Shown: piece after piece, positions 61,311 to 64,000 of the stretch
Layout: every line of letters starts with the position of its first letter
How positions within the stretch are numbered: position 1 is the first letter of the stretch
DNA from: Pseudomonas sp. IAC-BECa141
GTDB taxonomy: Bacteria; Pseudomonadota; Gammaproteobacteria; Pseudomonadales; Pseudomonadaceae
Reading direction: 5' to 3'
Length of the DNA stretch: 64,000 bases
Assembly: GCF_020544405.1 (NCBI RefSeq)
Contig: NZ_CP065410.1
Location: forward strand, 558,001 to 622,000
Notes under the pieces: generated by a model
What the model was told of the DNA's origin: nothing
Databases searched by the model: none
Seen by the model: only the letters and a program-made list of their open reading frames with translations
Program-made: the position numbers and the translations under genes

Positions 61311-61348
61311 TGTGGGTCTTGAAACTGATCTAGTCTCAAACTCGAAAT

Positions 61349-61435
61349 TGGTGCCCAGGAGAAGACTCGAACTTCCACGACCGTAAGGTCACCAGCACCT
61401 GAAGCTGGCGTGTCTACCAATTTCACCACCTGGGC
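61349..61435 (-). tRNA. tRNA-Leu (anticodon CAG), second copy
   Basis: Nearly identical to the copy at 61082-61168, with the same anticodon stem-loop, variable arm and T-arm. Differences are at the acceptor base (GCCCAGG paired with CCTGGGC) and neighbouring bases, so the stem stays paired. The CCA end is encoded. Confidence 0.96.
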
Positions 61436-61470
61436 ATCTCGCCAACGTGTGTACGTCGTCGATGGCGCGC

Positions 61471-61499
61471 ACTATACGGAGCGTGTTTTTAACTGTAAA
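61471..61499 (-). promoter_or_regulatory. Promoter of the second tRNA-Leu
   Basis: TTTACA, 17 bases, TATAGT on the minus strand, with CTCCG before the -10 and GCGCGCC after it, matching the promoter of the first copy. Confidence 0.85.
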
Positions 61500-61660
61500 C
61501 CCCTGCCAGCAAAAAAAATGGTTTTTTTTACCAGCGGTGTTCAAAACGCCCTTCAGGCGTCGATACAAGGCTCCAGACGCGCCTTATATAGTCGGAAATT
61601 TCCCGTTTGATGGCGCCTATGCCAAACTAACCCGCATATAGACAAGGTGAAAACTCTCTA

Positions 61661-64000
61661 ATGGCCGATTGGCAGTCCCTCGATCCCGAGGCCGCTCGTG
61701 AAGCGGAAAAATATGAAAACCCTATTCCCAGCCGCGAACTGATCCTTCAGCACCTTGCTGATCGGGGTTCGCCTGCTGCCCGCGAGCAACTGGTCGAAGA
61801 GTTTGGTCTGACCACGGAAGACCAGATTGAAGCCCTGCGCCGCCGCCTGCGCGCCATGGAGCGCGACGCTCAACTGATCTACACCCGCCGTGGCACGTAT
61901 GCGCCGGTGGACAAGCTCGACCTGATCCTCGGCCGCATCAGCGGTCACCGCGACGGCTTCGGCTTCCTGGTGCCGGATGACGGCTCCGACGACCTGTTCA
62001 TGAGCCCGGCGCAAATGCGTCTGGTGTTCGACGGCGACCGTGCCCTGGCCCGTGTTTCCGGGCTGGACCGTCGTGGTCGTCGCGAAGGTGTGATCGTCGA
62101 AGTGGTGTCCCGTGCCCACGAAAGCATCGTCGGCCGTTACTTCGAAGAGGGCGGTATCGGTTTCGTCGTCGCGGACAACCCGAAGATCCAGCAGGAAGTG
62201 CTGGTGACGCCGGGCCGCAACGCCAACGCCCAGATCGGTCAGTTCGTCGAGGTGAAAATCACCCACTGGCCGACTCCGCGCTTCCAGCCGCAAGGCGATG
62301 TGATCGAAGTCGTCGGCAACTACATGGCGCCGGGCATGGAAATCGATGTCGCCCTGCGCACCTACGACATTCCGCACGTCTGGCCTGAAGCCGTTCTGAA
62401 GGAAGCCGGCAAGCTCAAGCCGGAAGTCGAAGAGAAAGACAAAGAGAAGCGCGTCGACCTGCGCCATCTGCCGTTTGTCACCATCGACGGCGAAGATGCC
62501 CGCGACTTCGACGATGCGGTCTATTGCGAAGCCAAGCCCGGCAAACTGCGCCTGTTCTCCGGCGGCTGGAAGTTGTACGTGGCGATTGCCGACGTTTCCA
62601 GCTACGTGAAGATCGGTTCGGCTCTGGACAACGAAGCCCAGGTCCGTGGCAACTCGGTGTACTTCCCCGAGCGCGTGGTGCCGATGCTGCCGGAGCAGCT
62701 CTCCAACGGTCTGTGCTCGCTGAACCCCCACGTCGACCGTCTGGCCATGGTTTGCGAGATGACCATCTCCAAGTCCGGCGAAATGACCGACTACTGCTTC
62801 TATGAAGCGGTGATTCACTCTCACGCCCGTCTGACCTACAACAAGGTCAGTGCGATGCTGGAAACGCCGAAGGCCGCCGAAGGTCGCAAGCTTCGCGGTG
62901 AATACACCGACGTCTTGCCGCATCTGAAGCAGCTCTACGCGCTGTACAAGGTATTGCTGGCTGCCCGTCACGTGCGTGGCGCGATCGATTTCGAAACGCA
63001 GGAAACCCGGATCATCTTCGGTTCCGAGCGCAAGATTGCCGAAATCCGTCCGACCACCCGCAACGACGCGCACAAGCTGATCGAGGAATGCATGCTGGCG
63101 GCCAACGTGGCCACCGCCGAATTCCTGAAGAAGCACGAGATCCCTGCGCTGTACCGCGTCCACGACGGCCCGCCACCGGAGCGTCTGGAAAAACTGCGTG
63201 CGTTCCTGGGTGAGCTCGGTCTGTCCCTGCACAAAGGCAAGGATGGCCCGTCGCCGAAGGACTATCAGGCCCTGTTGGCCAGCATCAAGGACCGTCCGGA
63301 TTTCCACCTGATCCAGACCGTGATGCTGCGTTCCCTGAGTCAGGCGGTGTACAGCGCCCAGAATGAAGGCCACTTCGGCCTGAATTACGAAGCCTATACC
63401 CACTTCACCTCGCCGATCCGTCGTTACCCGGACCTGCTCACGCACCGGGCGATCCGCAGCGTGATCCATTCGAAACAGGACACCCCGCACGTTCGTCGTG
63501 CCGGCGCGATGACCATTCCGAAGGCGCGCATCTATCCGTACGACGAAGCAGCGCTGGAGCAGCTCGGCGAGCAGTGCTCGATGAGCGAGCGCCGTGCCGA
63601 CGAAGCGACCCGCGATGTGGTGAACTGGCTCAAGTGCGAGTTCATGAAGGATCGCGTGGGCGAATCGTTCCCGGGCGTGATCACTGCCGTGACCGGTTTT
63701 GGTCTGTTCGTCGAACTGACCGATATCTACGTCGAAGGTCTGGTGCACGTCACCGCACTGCCGGGCGACTACTACCACTTCGACCCTGTGCACCACCGCT
63801 TGGCGGGCGAGCGCACCGGTCGCAGCTTCCGTCTTGGCGATACCGTTGAAGTGCGCGTCATGCGCGTCGATCTCGACGAGCGCAAGATCGACTTCGAGAT
63901 GGCTGAAAAAACCATCAGCGCGCCGATCGGCCGCAAGAAGCGTGGCGCCGAGGCGACTGCTCCGGCGGCCAAGGCTGTGGAAGAAAAAGCTCCGGCAAAA
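61661..64000 (+). CDS. rnr: Ribonuclease R (partial, 3' end outside window)
   Basis: The first 780 codons of RNase R, a 3'-5' exoribonuclease for structured RNA. An N-terminal winged-helix region (SRELILQHLADRGSPAAREQ), cold-shock domains, the RNB catalytic domain with TIDGEDARDFDDAVYCEA (metal-binding Asps) and HFTSPIRRYPDLLTHR, then an S1 domain (PGVITAVTGFGLFVEL) are in place. The frame enters a Lys/Ala-rich C-terminal tail at the edge. The ATG at 61661 gives the typical MADWQSLDP start; its ribosome site (AAGGTG) is rather distant. Confidence 0.97.
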   Translation, partial: MADWQSLDPEAAREAEKYENPIPSRELILQHLADRGSPAAREQLVEEFGLTTEDQIEALRRRLRAMERDAQLIYTRRGTYAPVDKLDLILGRISGHRDGFGFLVPDDGSDDLFMSPAQMRLVFDGDRALARVSGLDRRGRREGVIVEVVSRAHESIVGRYFEEGGIGFVVADNPKIQQEVLVTPGRNANAQIGQFVEVKITHWPTPRFQPQGDVIEVVGNYMAPGMEIDVALRTYDIPHVWPEAVLKEAGKLKPEVEEKDKEKRVDLRHLPFVTIDGEDARDFDDAVYCEAKPGKLRLFSGGWKLYVAIADVSSYVKIGSALDNEAQVRGNSVYFPERVVPMLPEQLSNGLCSLNPHVDRLAMVCEMTISKSGEMTDYCFYEAVIHSHARLTYNKVSAMLETPKAAEGRKLRGEYTDVLPHLKQLYALYKVLLAARHVRGAIDFETQETRIIFGSERKIAEIRPTTRNDAHKLIEECMLAANVATAEFLKKHEIPALYRVHDGPPPERLEKLRAFLGELGLSLHKGKDGPSPKDYQALLASIKDRPDFHLIQTVMLRSLSQAVYSAQNEGHFGLNYEAYTHFTSPIRRYPDLLTHRAIRSVIHSKQDTPHVRRAGAMTIPKARIYPYDEAALEQLGEQCSMSERRADEATRDVVNWLKCEFMKDRVGESFPGVITAVTGFGLFVELTDIYVEGLVHVTALPGDYYHFDPVHHRLAGERTGRSFRLGDTVEVRVMRVDLDERKIDFEMAEKTISAPIGRKKRGAEATAPAAKAVEEKAPAK

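Noticed and set aside
60887..61429. 180-codon minus-strand frame containing a repeated MVKLVDTPASGAGDL segment
   Set aside because: The repeated peptide is the translation of the two tRNA-Leu copies, not a protein repeat.
61658..63796. 712-codon open frame antisense to rnr
   Set aside because: It mirrors RNase R, whose motifs are unambiguous on the plus strand.

Overview
The window is chromosomal DNA of a Pseudomonas, most likely of the fluorescens complex. The evidence is high G+C, Pseudomonas-type gene order (nudF-cpdA-yqiA-parE-parC, serB-psd-rhdA-motAB-rsgA-orn, queG-nnrD-tsaE-amiB-mutL-miaA-hfq-hflXKC-hisZ-purA-rnr), MutL with an endonuclease motif, and a REPIN element typical of this group. 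Species cannot be fixed by reading. About 57 protein genes (two cut by the window edges, two of them doubtful small ORFs) and two tRNA genes are called.

Layout. 1-6 kb: oxidoreductases, an EmrE-type drug transporter divergent from a LysR regulator, waaA (lipid A core) and tolC. 6-9.5 kb: a TPP riboswitch, thiC and the presumed HMP transporter cytX. 9.4-19 kb: a lipoprotein, nudF, a DUF1249 gene, cpdA, yqiA, and topoisomerase IV genes parE and parC with two exported or anchored proteins of unknown role between them. 19-28.3 kb: a PqiC-like lipoprotein, an Smp/YtjB membrane protein, serB, a PilZ-like protein, psd, rhdA and an HDOD protein. 28.3-30.4 kb: motAB behind a good sigma-28 (FliA) promoter.

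30.4-39.8 kb is accessory DNA between motB and rsgA, genes I know as neighbours in other pseudomonads. It holds two modules separated by a bidirectional terminator. The first is a type VI secretion cargo cassette on + (vgrG, DUF4123 adaptor, VasX-like effector, DUF6708 membrane protein as probable immunity), with all starts overlapping the previous stops. The second is a compact operon on - (ThsB-like TIR protein, caspase-like protease, second TIR protein), matching the TIR-caspase anti-phage architecture called type IV Thoeris but with an extra TIR gene. This is the most interesting part of the window.

39.8-56.2 kb is housekeeping: ribosome assembly (rsgA), oligoribonuclease, tRNA modification (queG, tsaE, miaA), metabolite repair (nnrD), cell wall (amiB), mismatch repair (mutL), Hfq, HflX/HflK/HflC, hisZ and purA. 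56.2-64 kb: a chemoreceptor, a two-gene iron-type ABC transporter (binding protein and fused permease, no ATPase here) behind a Fur-box-like site, two tandem tRNA-Leu(CAG) units each with its own promoter and terminator, and the first 780 codons of rnr.
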